64,000 bases of DNA from Streptomyces sp. NBC_00239 (lineage in GTDB: Bacteria; Actinomycetota; Actinomycetes; Streptomycetales; Streptomycetaceae): positions 7,254,001 to 7,318,000 of the forward strand of contig NZ_CP108095.1 in NCBI RefSeq assembly GCF_036194065.1, written 5' to 3'. Below are positions 9,052-17,409 of this stretch, piece after piece; the first letter of the stretch is position 1; every line of letters starts with the position of its first letter. The notes beneath the pieces were generated by a model. The model was given only the letters and a program-made list of their open reading frames with translations. It did not search any database and was not told the origin of the DNA. A program made the position numbers and the translations under genes.

Positions 9052-9162
9052 GGAGACTTTCGGGACTTCGGGTGGTGTGCGACGCCGACGGACCACGGCC
9101 GGCGGGGAAGCGGGAGGGGAAACGGCGGGCCGCCTCCGGTCGGGGCCGCCGCCGGGCCGCCC

Positions 9163-9176
9163 CCGTCTATAGACGG
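9163..9176. promoter_or_regulatory. Perfect 14-base palindrome in divergent promoter region
   Basis: CCGTCTATAGACGG is a perfect palindrome. It sits between the divergent starts of the GT39-type gene (9051, minus) and the GNAT-AAA gene (9284, plus). Its AT-rich centre stands out in a very GC-rich intergenic region, which suggests a binding site for a dimeric regulator. No regulator gene is adjacent, so the protein that would bind it is unknown. Confidence 0.4.
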
Positions 9177-9283
9177 AACGTATGGCCAAAGGGTTGCGCA
9201 TTGTGCACGACGGAGCTGCGGCGGCACCCCCGCGCGCCCCTAGCCTCGGCCCCAGGAGCGAGCACGAACGAGGGGCGGCACCG

Positions 9284-10573
9284 GTGAACTGGCTGATCCA
9301 CGACTACCGCGAGAGCGATCTCGCCGCAGTGGTCCACCTGATCGACACGACGGCCGAGCTCGGCCAGGAATCGGTGTTCTCGCTCGGCGAGTGCATCAGC
9401 GCGCTCACCGACCGGCAGCCCGCCGTGGTCGCCGTCCACCAGGGCGTACCCATCGGCGCGGCCCTCGCCTGCGTCGCCGGGGAGCGCGCCTGGGTGATGC
9501 GGATCGCCATCAACTCCGGCTGGCGCGGCCGCGGCCTCGCCAGCGCCCTGCTCGTCGAACTGGAACGGCGCCTCATCGCCGCCCGCGTCGGCAAGATCGC
9601 GTACGTGCTCCCCGAGGAGGACCTCCTGGGCGAGGGCCTGCTCAACGCCGGGTACACCCGCCAGCCCGCCGTCGCCTACTTCGAGAAGACCGAGCCGCTG
9701 CACGGCCCGGCGGCCGGACTCCTCGACGACCTCGGCGGCCGCTTCCTCCCCAACGACCTGTGGGCCAAGGTGGCCGGCATGGAGCACGAGAAGGACCTCA
9801 TCGAGCGCCGCGTGGTCCTGCCGCTCGCCGAGCCCGAGCGGGCCGCGCAGCACGGGGTGCGGCCGCCGCGCGCCATCACCCTGTTCGGCCCGCCCGGTAC
9901 CGGCAAGACGACCTTCGCCCGGGCCATCGCCTCCCGGCTCGGCTGGCCGTTCGTCGAACTGCTGCCGTCCCGGCTGGCCGACGAGGGCAACCTCGCCGCC
10001 GCGCTGCGCAGCGCCTTCGCCCGGATCGCCGAACTGGAACGGGTGCTCGTCTTCATCGACGAGGTCGAGGAGATCGCCCCGGTGCGCACCGAGCCGGCCC
10101 AGCCGGGCGGGATCCACGGCGTGACCAACGAGCTGCTCAAGCTGATCCCCGGCTTCCGGGAGGGCGGCGAGCGGCTGCTGGTCTGCGCCACCAACTCGAT
10201 CCGCTCGCTCGACCCGGCGTTCCTGCGGCCCGGACGCTTCGACTACCTGATCCCCATCGGGACCCCGGACGCCGGAGCGCGGGCGGCGATCTGGTCCCGG
10301 TACACGGCGGGCCGCGCCGACGTCGACGTGGCCGCGCTGGTCGAGGCGAGCGAGATGTTCTCGCCCGCCGACATCGAGCACGCGGCCCGGATCGCGGCGC
10401 AGGTGTCCTTCGAACGCGACCTGGAGGCGGTCGGGGTCCGCACCGCCGCCCAGACCCCGCTCGGCGCAGGCACCGAGGACTACCTCGCGGCCGTCGCCCG
10501 CAGCCGGCCGACGGTGACGCCCGCGATGCTGGGGGAGTTCGAGGCGGACATCACCGCGCACGCCCGGGCCTGA
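9284..10573 (+). CDS. Fusion of GNAT acetyltransferase-like domain and AAA+ ATPase
   Basis: The 429-residue protein joins two domains. Residues 1-150 are GNAT-like, with the acetyl-CoA loop in GWRGRGLASALL near residue 80. Residues 165-429 are a single AAA+ ATPase: Walker A GPPGTGKTT near 202, Walker B VLVFIDEVEEI near 255, sensor 1 CATNSI, the arginine-finger segment LDPAFLRPGRFD, and a helical lid to the end. The AAA part resembles the CDC48/FtsH class of unfoldase modules but has one ring and no protease. The GTG at 9284 has a GAGGGGCGG ribosome site 9-17 bases upstream. An acetylation-coupled remodelling role is inference only. Confidence 0.82.
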   Translation: MNWLIHDYRESDLAAVVHLIDTTAELGQESVFSLGECISALTDRQPAVVAVHQGVPIGAALACVAGERAWVMRIAINSGWRGRGLASALLVELERRLIAARVGKIAYVLPEEDLLGEGLLNAGYTRQPAVAYFEKTEPLHGPAAGLLDDLGGRFLPNDLWAKVAGMEHEKDLIERRVVLPLAEPERAAQHGVRPPRAITLFGPPGTGKTTFARAIASRLGWPFVELLPSRLADEGNLAAALRSAFARIAELERVLVFIDEVEEIAPVRTEPAQPGGIHGVTNELLKLIPGFREGGERLLVCATNSIRSLDPAFLRPGRFDYLIPIGTPDAGARAAIWSRYTAGRADVDVAALVEASEMFSPADIEHAARIAAQVSFERDLEAVGVRTAAQTPLGAGTEDYLAAVARSRPTVTPAMLGEFEADITAHARA

Positions 10574-10619
10574 GCGGGGGCCGGGCGACGGACGGCATCC
10601 GAGGCTGGATCGGGCGCTG

Positions 10620-11387
10620 TCAGGTCGGCCCCGTACGACTGGTGCCCGTAGGTCCGCAGCGGTACGTGAACTCGACCGCCGCCGACCGGTGCGCGGGCGA
10701 GAGCAGCTCCACCCGGGCCCGCGCCCGGTACTCGCCCCGGCCGCGGAACGTCCACAGCAGGTGCAGCCGCGCCTCCCGCCGGCCCTGCGCCATCCGCTCC
10801 GTCAACGGCTCGGACCGGGTCCCGTCGCTGCGCACCCACCGGTAACCGAGCGTGCCCGCACGACCGTTGGTCCGTACGACGGCCACGATGTCGGCCGCCG
10901 AGTCGCAGGCCGGGCCGCCGGCCGGGGCCTCCACCCGCAGCCCGCGCACCTCCAGCGCCGGCCCGTACCGCTGCCAGCCCAGGTAGCAGACCACCGCGAG
11001 CAGGACCACGGCGGCCAGCGCGTACCGGCGCAGGCCCGACCGGCGCGAGGGGCGGGGCGGGGCCGGGGCCGGCGGGCCCGCCCCGTGCCAGACGGCCGTG
11101 GTGTCGATGCCCGGCGGGCGGCGCGCCGACGCCGTCACCCCGGGCCCGAACCGCAGCACCGAACCCTCGACCCGGTCCGGCACCGCATCCGGGGCGGGCC
11201 GCGGCTGCACCACCCGTACGGTGTCGGGCTCCGCGGGCGCGCCCTGCGGCCGGTCGAACCAGTGGCTGCCGAGCACGGTCGCGCTGTAGTCGGCGCCGCC
11301 GTCGTCGGCGGCGTACGGATCGCCGTGCGCCCGCCGGTCGGGACCGGGTGGCGGGTCCTGGGCGAAGGGGATGCGTGGGTCGCTCAT
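10620..11387 (-). CDS. Single-pass membrane protein coupled to receptor kinase
   Basis: The 255-residue protein has a disordered N-terminal half beginning MSDPRIPFAQDPPPGPD. A single membrane helix (YALAAVVLLAVVCYLGW, about residues 133-150) follows, then an extracytoplasmic domain of about 100 residues. That domain has a cysteine pair (CDSAADI and YRCGPTG) and a beta-strand pattern. Its ATG overlaps the stop of the upstream kinase gene by four bases (ATGA), so the two are translationally coupled. The kinase itself carries a C-terminal domain with a related layout. The two may form a sensory pair, with this protein as partner or substrate; that is inference. Confidence 0.78.
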   Translation of the reverse strand: MSDPRIPFAQDPPPGPDRRAHGDPYAADDGGADYSATVLGSHWFDRPQGAPAEPDTVRVVQPRPAPDAVPDRVEGSVLRFGPGVTASARRPPGIDTTAVWHGAGPPAPAPPRPSRRSGLRRYALAAVVLLAVVCYLGWQRYGPALEVRGLRVEAPAGGPACDSAADIVAVVRTNGRAGTLGYRWVRSDGTRSEPLTERMAQGRREARLHLLWTFRGRGEYRARARVELLSPAHRSAAVEFTYRCGPTGTSRTGPT

Positions 11388-13039
11388 GTCAGGGTGCACC
11401 GCCTGATGAAGACCTGCCGGACGGAGGAGCCGTTGCCCGCGGCCGGCCGGGTGGTGGCCCGCACGCCCCAGTGGCAGCCGGTCCCGGTGAACGTGTGGAA
11501 GGCGGTGAACTGCCCGCCTCTGGAAGGGAATTCGTCCGTGCCGTCGGACGCGCCGAGCTGCTCCGGCGTATCGGAGGTGAACCATTCGAGGGTCACCGTC
11601 ACCGGACCCGACCCCTCGGCGGCCACCGACACGGTGGCCTCGCCGGTGCTCGCGCCGGTCTGCCGGAACGAGCCGACGTCCACCGAACGCACCCGGGCGG
11701 AAGGCGTCGGCGGGGCGGTCGTCACCGGCGGCGTGGTCGTCGGAGCGGAGGTCGTCGGCGTGACGGTCGGCGTCGGCTCGTACGACCAGGTCGGCGTGGT
11801 CGTCGGGTGCGAGGTCGGGGTGGGCGTGAGCGTCGGGTACGGCGTCGGACCTGACGTGCCGGCGCTGTCGCCGGGGGAGGGCGTCGCCGACCAGGACGGC
11901 GCCGCGGACGGAGGGTCCGACGGCGTGCCCGTCGTCGGCGGGGCGCTCGTGGCGGCTCCCGGGCCGGCCTCGGTCGTCGCGAAGGCGCTCACCGCGGAGC
12001 GCCCGCCCGGCTCCCCGCCGGCCGCCTGCGTCGCGAGGACCAGCACCGCGCCGGTCACCGCCGCGATCGCCGCCGCCAGCCAGCCGCCCCGCCCGGGCCA
12101 CCAGCCGCCCGGCCCGCCACCGCCGCCGATCGAGGTGCTCGCCAGCGCCGTCGTGCCGGCGGCCGCACCGCCCGCGGACGGGAACAGCAGCGGCAACAGC
12201 GCGGCCAGCGCGGCGAGTTTGCGCTGCCCGCGCTCCTCCCAGTCCGGCCCGTACGCGGCCGCGGCCAGCCCCTCCAGCTCGGCCACGAAGGCTTCGGCGT
12301 CCTGCGGCCGGTCCCGCGGGCTCTTCGCCAGGCCCCGCCGGATCAGCGGGCGGACCGGCTCGGGCGCCGCGTCCTCGGGCACCGGCGCCTCGACGTGCTG
12401 GAGGGCCAGCTCCGCGAAGTTCTCCCCGGCGTACGGCTTGCGGCCGGTCAGGCACTCGAAGAAGGTGGCCGTCGCCGCGTACACGTCCGCCGCGGGGGAC
12501 GCGGGCCGGCCCTGCCACTGCTCGGGGGCCATGTACGCCGGGGTGCCGGCCACGCCCGGGGTGCTGCCGCGGCCCGCCGCGATCCCGAAGTCGACCAGCT
12601 TCGACGAACCGTCCGCCGCGACCAGCACGTTCTCCGGTTTGTAGTCCCGGTGCACGACACCGGCCCGGTGCGCCGCGGCCAGCCCCAGGAGCGACCCCTT
12701 GAGGACCACCAGCGCGGGCTCCGGGTCCGTGCGGCCCTCCTGGGCGAGCAGGGCGCGCAGGGCGATCCCGTCCACGAGTTCCATCACGATCGCCGCGCCG
12801 CCGGGCGCCTCCACGTACTCGTACAGCCCCACCACGTACGGCGAGTGGAGACCGCCGAGCAGCCGCGCCTCCTTGCGGAACTCGCGGACGAAGTCCGGGT
12901 CCCGGCGCAGGCGTTCGGACAGGTACTTGACGGCGACCGGGGTGTCCGTCGCCTCGTGCACGGCGAGGACCACGCGTCCGCTGCCGCCGGATCCGAGTTC
13001 CCTGGTCTCCCGGTAGCCGGGGACCGTCCACGCGTTCAT
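11384..13039 (-). CDS. Receptor-type Ser/Thr protein kinase (PknB-like) with extracytoplasmic domain
   Basis: The 551-residue protein has a Hanks-type kinase domain at residues 8-270: glycine loop GSGGSGRV (16-23), K38 in VAVKYL, catalytic loop HRDYKPENVL, DFGIA and MAPEQW. A juxtamembrane linker leads to one membrane helix (WLAAAIAAVTGAVLVLA, about 305-322). A long Ser/Thr/Pro-rich stalk follows, then a C-terminal beta-rich domain with a cysteine pair (FTGTGCHWG and IRRCTLT). There are no PASTA repeats, so the sensed signal probably differs from muropeptides. The start ATG 13039 follows GGCGAAATGAACGC context. The next gene overlaps its stop. Confidence 0.9.
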   Translation of the reverse strand: MNAWTVPGYRETRELGSGGSGRVVLAVHEATDTPVAVKYLSERLRRDPDFVREFRKEARLLGGLHSPYVVGLYEYVEAPGGAAIVMELVDGIALRALLAQEGRTDPEPALVVLKGSLLGLAAAHRAGVVHRDYKPENVLVAADGSSKLVDFGIAAGRGSTPGVAGTPAYMAPEQWQGRPASPAADVYAATATFFECLTGRKPYAGENFAELALQHVEAPVPEDAAPEPVRPLIRRGLAKSPRDRPQDAEAFVAELEGLAAAAYGPDWEERGQRKLAALAALLPLLFPSAGGAAAGTTALASTSIGGGGGPGGWWPGRGGWLAAAIAAVTGAVLVLATQAAGGEPGGRSAVSAFATTEAGPGAATSAPPTTGTPSDPPSAAPSWSATPSPGDSAGTSGPTPYPTLTPTPTSHPTTTPTWSYEPTPTVTPTTSAPTTTPPVTTAPPTPSARVRSVDVGSFRQTGASTGEATVSVAAEGSGPVTVTLEWFTSDTPEQLGASDGTDEFPSRGGQFTAFHTFTGTGCHWGVRATTRPAAGNGSSVRQVFIRRCTLT

Positions 13040-13186
13040 TTCGCCCCCCTGGGCGGGCCGGCCGCCGCGGTGCTCCTGCTGTGCCTTCGACACCTCACGA
13101 GACACGATTCCCGCCACGGCCGGTTCCCACCCTCCGGCCGGTTCCCGCGGACGGGGGACGGCCGGCCGGGCGGCCCGGCGCTCCCG

Positions 13187-13669
13187 TCAGCCGGCCAGGT
13201 GCTCCGCGAGCCGGTCCAGGAACACCGTCTGCGCCTTCACCAGTACGCCGCGCGCGGCTTCCGGGGTGAACCAGGCGGCCCGGTCCAGCTCCGGGAACTC
13301 CCCGGTCAGGCCCGAGCCGGGCGGCCACTCCATCGTGAAGGTGCCGGGCCGCATGCGGGCCGGGTCCAGGTCCGCGGCCACCGCCCAGGCGGTCACCAGC
13401 TTCCCGTTGGTCTGCCGTACCTCGCCCAGCGGCAGGTACGGGCCGCCCGGCGCCGGCAGGCCGAGCTCCTCCTCGAACTCCCGCCGCGCCGCGTCCTGCG
13501 GAGCCTCGTCCGGCCCGTACTCGCCCTTGGGGATCGACCAGGCGCCCGCGTCGCGGTGTTCCCAGAACGGGCCGCCCATGTGCCCGAGCAGCACCTCGGG
13601 GCCGCCGTCCGGGCCGATGCGGTACAACAGGAGCCCGGCGCTGCGTTTTTGTGTCATGTCCCGATACAT
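13187..13669 (-). CDS. Nudix hydrolase
   Basis: This is a 160-residue Nudix protein beginning MYRDMTQKRSAGLLLYR. The Nudix box is complete: GEYGPDEAPQDAARREFEEE followed by LG at about residues 70-92. The AGAWSIPKGEY lead-in is typical of small actinobacterial Nudix proteins acting on nucleotides or their derivatives. Start codons at 13669 and 13657 (MTQKRSAG) are both plausible. It lies downstream of, but 148 bases away from, the receptor kinase start on the same strand. A regulatory tie between them is not indicated. Confidence 0.88.
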   Translation of the reverse strand: MYRDMTQKRSAGLLLYRIGPDGGPEVLLGHMGGPFWEHRDAGAWSIPKGEYGPDEAPQDAARREFEEELGLPAPGGPYLPLGEVRQTNGKLVTAWAVAADLDPARMRPGTFTMEWPPGSGLTGEFPELDRAAWFTPEAARGVLVKAQTVFLDRLAEHLAG

Positions 13670-13771
13670 GCCCCGCCCGGCAGCCGCCCCACCGTCCGCG
13701 GTCGCGCCGCCGACGGTCGCGCCGCCGCACGCGATCGGGCGGGCCCCGGTGGTCGTGCGGGCGTGCGGGCC

Positions 13772-14863
13772 CTAGTGGTCGTGCGGGCCCTCGCGGTGGA
13801 CCGGGCCGTGCGGGGCCGCGCAGTGCGGGTCCGACAGGTCCGCCGCGGACCGGCCGACGCTCAGCAGCTCCTCCTGCACGTGGTCGACCTGCAAGGTGGT
13901 GTGGCCGATCCCGTACGTCTCGCGCAGCAGCTGCTCCAGATCGCGGCGCACCGCGTGGCAGTCGCCCGCCGGATCCACCAGCACGTGGGCGGAGAGCGCG
14001 GCCTCACCCGAGGTGATCGTCCATATGTGCAGGTCGTGGACCTCCGCCACCGGCTTGTGGCCGACCAGCCGGTCCCCGACCGCGTCCGGGTCCAGGTGCG
14101 CGGGCGCCGCCTCCAGGAAGATCCGGCCCGACTCGCGGACCAGCCCGTAGCCCGCCTTGACCATCAGCACGACCACCACGAGCGTGGCGATCGCGTCGGC
14201 CTGCACGAAGCCGGTGGTGAGCACGATCAGACCGGCGACCGCGGTCCCGATGAAGGCGAACAGGTCGTTGAGGATGTGCTGGTAGGCGCCCTCGACGTTC
14301 AGCGAGGTCCGGTTGGCCTTCGAGATGCACCAGGCGGCCACCAGGTTCACGACGATGCCGGCCAGCGCCGTCACCAGCACCAGGCCGCCCTCGACCTGCG
14401 GCGGATCGAGCAGCCGCCGCACCGCCTCGTACGCCAGCCACACCGCGAGCAGCAGCAGCGTCAACCCGTTGGCCTGCGCGGAAAGTATCTCCGCGCGCTT
14501 GAGCCCGTACGTGAAACCGCCCTTCGCGGGCCGCGCCGACAGCCGCATCGCGATGAGCGCCAGCACGATCGAGGCCGCGTCGGTCAGCATGTGCGCCGCG
14601 TCCGACAGCAGGGCCAGCGACTGGGCGGCGATGCCGATCACGACCTCGACGGCCATGAAGGCGGCGATCAGGCCCAGCGCCATGCCCAGCCAGCGGCGGT
14701 CCGCGTCCTCGGCGACACCGTGCGAATGGCCGCCGTGCCCGTGCCCGTGCCCGTGTTCGTGCGCGTGTCCGGCGGCGGAGTGCGCGTCGTGGGCGGAGCC
14801 GCCGGCCCTGTCCGGGCCGTGCGGATGCCCGTCGTCGCCGTGTGCGTGCCCGTGTGCGCCCAT
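13772..14863 (-). CDS. CDF-family zinc/divalent cation exporter (CzcD/ZitB-like)
   Basis: The 363-residue cation diffusion facilitator exports Zn2+ or similar ions by proton antiport. The N-terminal 45 residues are a His/Asp-rich tail (GHAHEHGHGHGHGGHSHG). Six membrane helices follow. The transport-site residues are visible: SDAAHMLTDA in helix 2 and HILNDLFAF in helix 5, each giving an HxxxD pair. The C-terminal cytoplasmic domain (HKPVAEVHDLHIWTI, SAHVLVD) is the usual ferredoxin-like metal-sensing fold. A final His/Cys-rich tail (DPHCAAPHGPVHREGPHDH) may also bind metal. ATG 14863 is preceded by GGGGGAC. The 162-base gap to the divergent ABC gene has a locally AT-rich patch at 14955-14970. 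Confidence 0.92.
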   Translation of the reverse strand: MGAHGHAHGDDGHPHGPDRAGGSAHDAHSAAGHAHEHGHGHGHGGHSHGVAEDADRRWLGMALGLIAAFMAVEVVIGIAAQSLALLSDAAHMLTDAASIVLALIAMRLSARPAKGGFTYGLKRAEILSAQANGLTLLLLAVWLAYEAVRRLLDPPQVEGGLVLVTALAGIVVNLVAAWCISKANRTSLNVEGAYQHILNDLFAFIGTAVAGLIVLTTGFVQADAIATLVVVVLMVKAGYGLVRESGRIFLEAAPAHLDPDAVGDRLVGHKPVAEVHDLHIWTITSGEAALSAHVLVDPAGDCHAVRRDLEQLLRETYGIGHTTLQVDHVQEELLSVGRSAADLSDPHCAAPHGPVHREGPHDH

Positions 14864-15025
14864 GAGGTCCCCCGATGTGCGTTCGATGCGATCCGTCCGA
14901 CGCGTGAAGTGAAGCGCACCCCGGCGGGATCGGCAAAGGCTGCACCGGTGACCGTTGTCATTACGATTAAGGCCGCTCTGACCTGCGGTTATGCCCGGCC
15001 GGAAGGATCGTGGGAAAATCTGCTC

Positions 15026-17404
15026 ATGGCCCAGTCGACCGGCGCGCGAGCCGCGCCCGAGCTCGTCCTCGAGACCGATGCGGGCACCACCACGGTGATC
15101 AGCCCGGGCCGGGTCTACCACGTCGGACGGGACCCGATGAGCGAGGTCTTCCTCGACGACGCCCGGGTCTCGTGGCACCACGCCGTGCTGCGCCCCGACG
15201 GCGACCACTGGACCCTCGCCGACGAGGACAGCACCAACGGCACCTACGCCGACGGCCGCCGCATCCACGAGTGGGGTGTCGGCCCCGGCACCGAGATCCG
15301 CTTCGGCAGCGTCGCCGACGGACCACGCGCCGTCCTCCTCGGCCGCGACCCGCCCGCCCCCGCCCCCGCCGCCCCGGGTTTCCGCACCTCACGCCCCTCC
15401 GGCGTCCACAGCCCCGCCCTCACCGGCACCTTCCGGCAGCCGACGTCGGTCCGCGCGCTGCCCGCCCAGGCCCCCTTCCGGATCGGCCGCGCCCCCGACA
15501 ACGACCTCGTCGTCGACGACCTGGTGGTCTCCCGCCGGCACGCCGAACTCCGCGCCCACCCCGACGGCACATACGAGATCGTCGACCTCGGCAGCCACAA
15601 CGGCACCTTCCTCAACGGCGCCCCCGTCGGCCGGGCCCGCGTCCACGAGGGCGACATCGTCGGCATCGGCCACAGCGCGTTCTGCCTCGTCGGCGACCAC
15701 CTCCAGGAGTACGTCGACACCGGCACCGTCTCCCTCGACGTGCGGGACCTCGCCGTCGCCGTCGACCGCGGCCGCAAGGTCCTCCTCGACCACGTGTCCT
15801 TCCCCGTCGGCGAGAAGTGCCTGCTCGGCGTCGTGGGCCCCAGCGGGGCCGGGAAGTCCACCCTGCTCGGCGCCCTCACCGGATTGCGCCCCGCCGACGG
15901 CGGCACCGTCCTGTACGACGGCCGCGACCTCTACCGCGACTACGCCGAACTCCGCAGCCGCATCGGCCTCGTACCGCAGGACGACATCCTGCACGCGCAG
16001 CTCACCGTCCGCCGGGCCCTCGCGTACGCGGCCGAACTCCGCTTCCCGCAGGACACCGCCAAGGCCGAACGCGAAGCGCGCGTCGACGAGGTGATCCGCG
16101 AACTCGGCCTCCAGGAGCGGGCCGGCCAGCCCATCCACAGCCTCTCCGGCGGCCAGCGCAAGCGCGTCTCCGTCGCCCTCGAACTCCTCACCAAGCCGTC
16201 ACTGCTCTTCCTCGACGAGCCGACCTCGGGCCTCGACCCCGGCATGGACCGCTCCGTCATGCACATGCTGCGCCGCCTCGCCGACGACGGCCGCACCGTC
16301 ATCGTCGTCACGCACAGCGTGCTCTCCCTCGACGTCTGCGACCGGCTCCTGGTGCTGGCCCCCGGCGGCCGGATCGCCTACTACGGGCCGCCCGGCGACA
16401 CCCTGGACTTCTTCGGGTTCGAGCAGTGGCCGGAGGCCTTCGAGGCGTTCGAGACGGCGAAGGGCCGCGACTGGGCGGGGGAGTACCGCACCTCGTCCTT
16501 CCACCGCCGGTACGTCGCCGACGCCACCTCCCGGCCCTGGACCGGCGACGGCGACCTGCCGGCCCGGGCCGTCGCCCCGCCGCCCAAACCGCAGAGCTGG
16601 GGAGCCCAGCTGCGCACCCTGGTCCGGCGGTACGCCGCCGCGCTGTCCGCCGACCGCACCTTCCTCGCCATCATGATCGCCCTGCCGTTCGTCATGGGCG
16701 CCATGGCCCGGGCCCTCGCCGGCAGCCGGCTCACCGCCGAGACCGCCATGAACGCCCTGCTCATCCTGTGCGTCGGCGGTGTGCTCACCGGCGCCGCCAA
16801 CGCGGTGCGCGAACTCGTCAAGGAACGGGTCATCTACCAGCGCGAGAGAGCCGTCGGCCTGTCCCGCTCGGCCTACCTGATGTCGAAGGTGGTCGTGCTG
16901 GGCGCCGTCACCGTGGTCCAGGCCGTCGTCCTCACCCTCGTCGGCCTCGCCGGGGTGGACCTGGGCGCCCCCGGCGGGGAGGGAGTCCTGCTGCCGCCGC
17001 TCGTCGAGATCACCCTCGCCGTGGCCCTGCTCTCCTTCACCGCGATGATGCTCGGCCTGCTGGTGTCCGCACTCGTCCGCAAGGAAGAGGTCACCATGCC
17101 GCTGCTGGTGCTGCTGGCCATCGTGCAGGTGGTCTTCTGCGGCGCCCTGCTCCAGCTGGACGGCGTCGCGGTGATCGGGCAGCTGTCCTGGCTGGTCCCC
17201 TCCCGCTGGGCGCTCGGCGCCATGGCCGCCACCATCGGCCTCGCCGACATCGTCCCCGGCAAGATCACATCGGACCCGCTGTTCGAACACAGCGCCGCCG
17301 TCTGGCTGCTCGACATGGGCATGCTCGTCGTCCTCTCCCTGGTGTTCGCCCTGGCCGTGGCGCGGCTGCTGCGCCGCCACGAACCCGCCATCATGCGGAA
17401 GTAG
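15026..17404 (+). CDS. ABC exporter with two N-terminal FHA domains (Rv1747-like)
   Basis: The 792-residue protein has two FHA phosphothreonine-binding domains. The first is at residues 12-110 (HVGRDPMSEVFLDDARVSWHH), the second at about 150-220 (RIGRAPDNDLVVDDLVVSRRH). An ABC ATPase follows: Walker A GPSGAGKST near 271, signature LSGGQRKRVS near 372, Walker B LLFLDEPTSGLD near 393. An ABC2-type membrane domain with six helices fills residues 540-792. This is the domain order of mycobacterial Rv1747, whose FHA domains are docked by kinase PknF. The soluble kinase two genes downstream is the natural partner here. The cargo is unknown. The ATG follows GGGAAAATCTGCTC. Confidence 0.93.
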   Translation: MAQSTGARAAPELVLETDAGTTTVISPGRVYHVGRDPMSEVFLDDARVSWHHAVLRPDGDHWTLADEDSTNGTYADGRRIHEWGVGPGTEIRFGSVADGPRAVLLGRDPPAPAPAAPGFRTSRPSGVHSPALTGTFRQPTSVRALPAQAPFRIGRAPDNDLVVDDLVVSRRHAELRAHPDGTYEIVDLGSHNGTFLNGAPVGRARVHEGDIVGIGHSAFCLVGDHLQEYVDTGTVSLDVRDLAVAVDRGRKVLLDHVSFPVGEKCLLGVVGPSGAGKSTLLGALTGLRPADGGTVLYDGRDLYRDYAELRSRIGLVPQDDILHAQLTVRRALAYAAELRFPQDTAKAEREARVDEVIRELGLQERAGQPIHSLSGGQRKRVSVALELLTKPSLLFLDEPTSGLDPGMDRSVMHMLRRLADDGRTVIVVTHSVLSLDVCDRLLVLAPGGRIAYYGPPGDTLDFFGFEQWPEAFEAFETAKGRDWAGEYRTSSFHRRYVADATSRPWTGDGDLPARAVAPPPKPQSWGAQLRTLVRRYAAALSADRTFLAIMIALPFVMGAMARALAGSRLTAETAMNALLILCVGGVLTGAANAVRELVKERVIYQRERAVGLSRSAYLMSKVVVLGAVTVVQAVVLTLVGLAGVDLGAPGGEGVLLPPLVEITLAVALLSFTAMMLGLLVSALVRKEEVTMPLLVLLAIVQVVFCGALLQLDGVAVIGQLSWLVPSRWALGAMAATIGLADIVPGKITSDPLFEHSAAVWLLDMGMLVVLSLVFALAVARLLRRHEPAIMRK

Positions 17405-17409
17405 GCCCC

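Noticed and set aside
14950..14975. A Zur box upstream of the CDF exporter
   Set aside because: TTGTCATTACGATTAAGG is AT-rich but is not a convincing palindrome of the Zur type, and Zur usually controls uptake rather than export.
12395..15025. A long plus-strand frame running into the FHA-ABC gene
   Set aside because: The part before 15026 is antisense to the kinase, Nudix and CDF genes. The FHA domain begins right after the ATG at 15026, which has a proper intergenic context.
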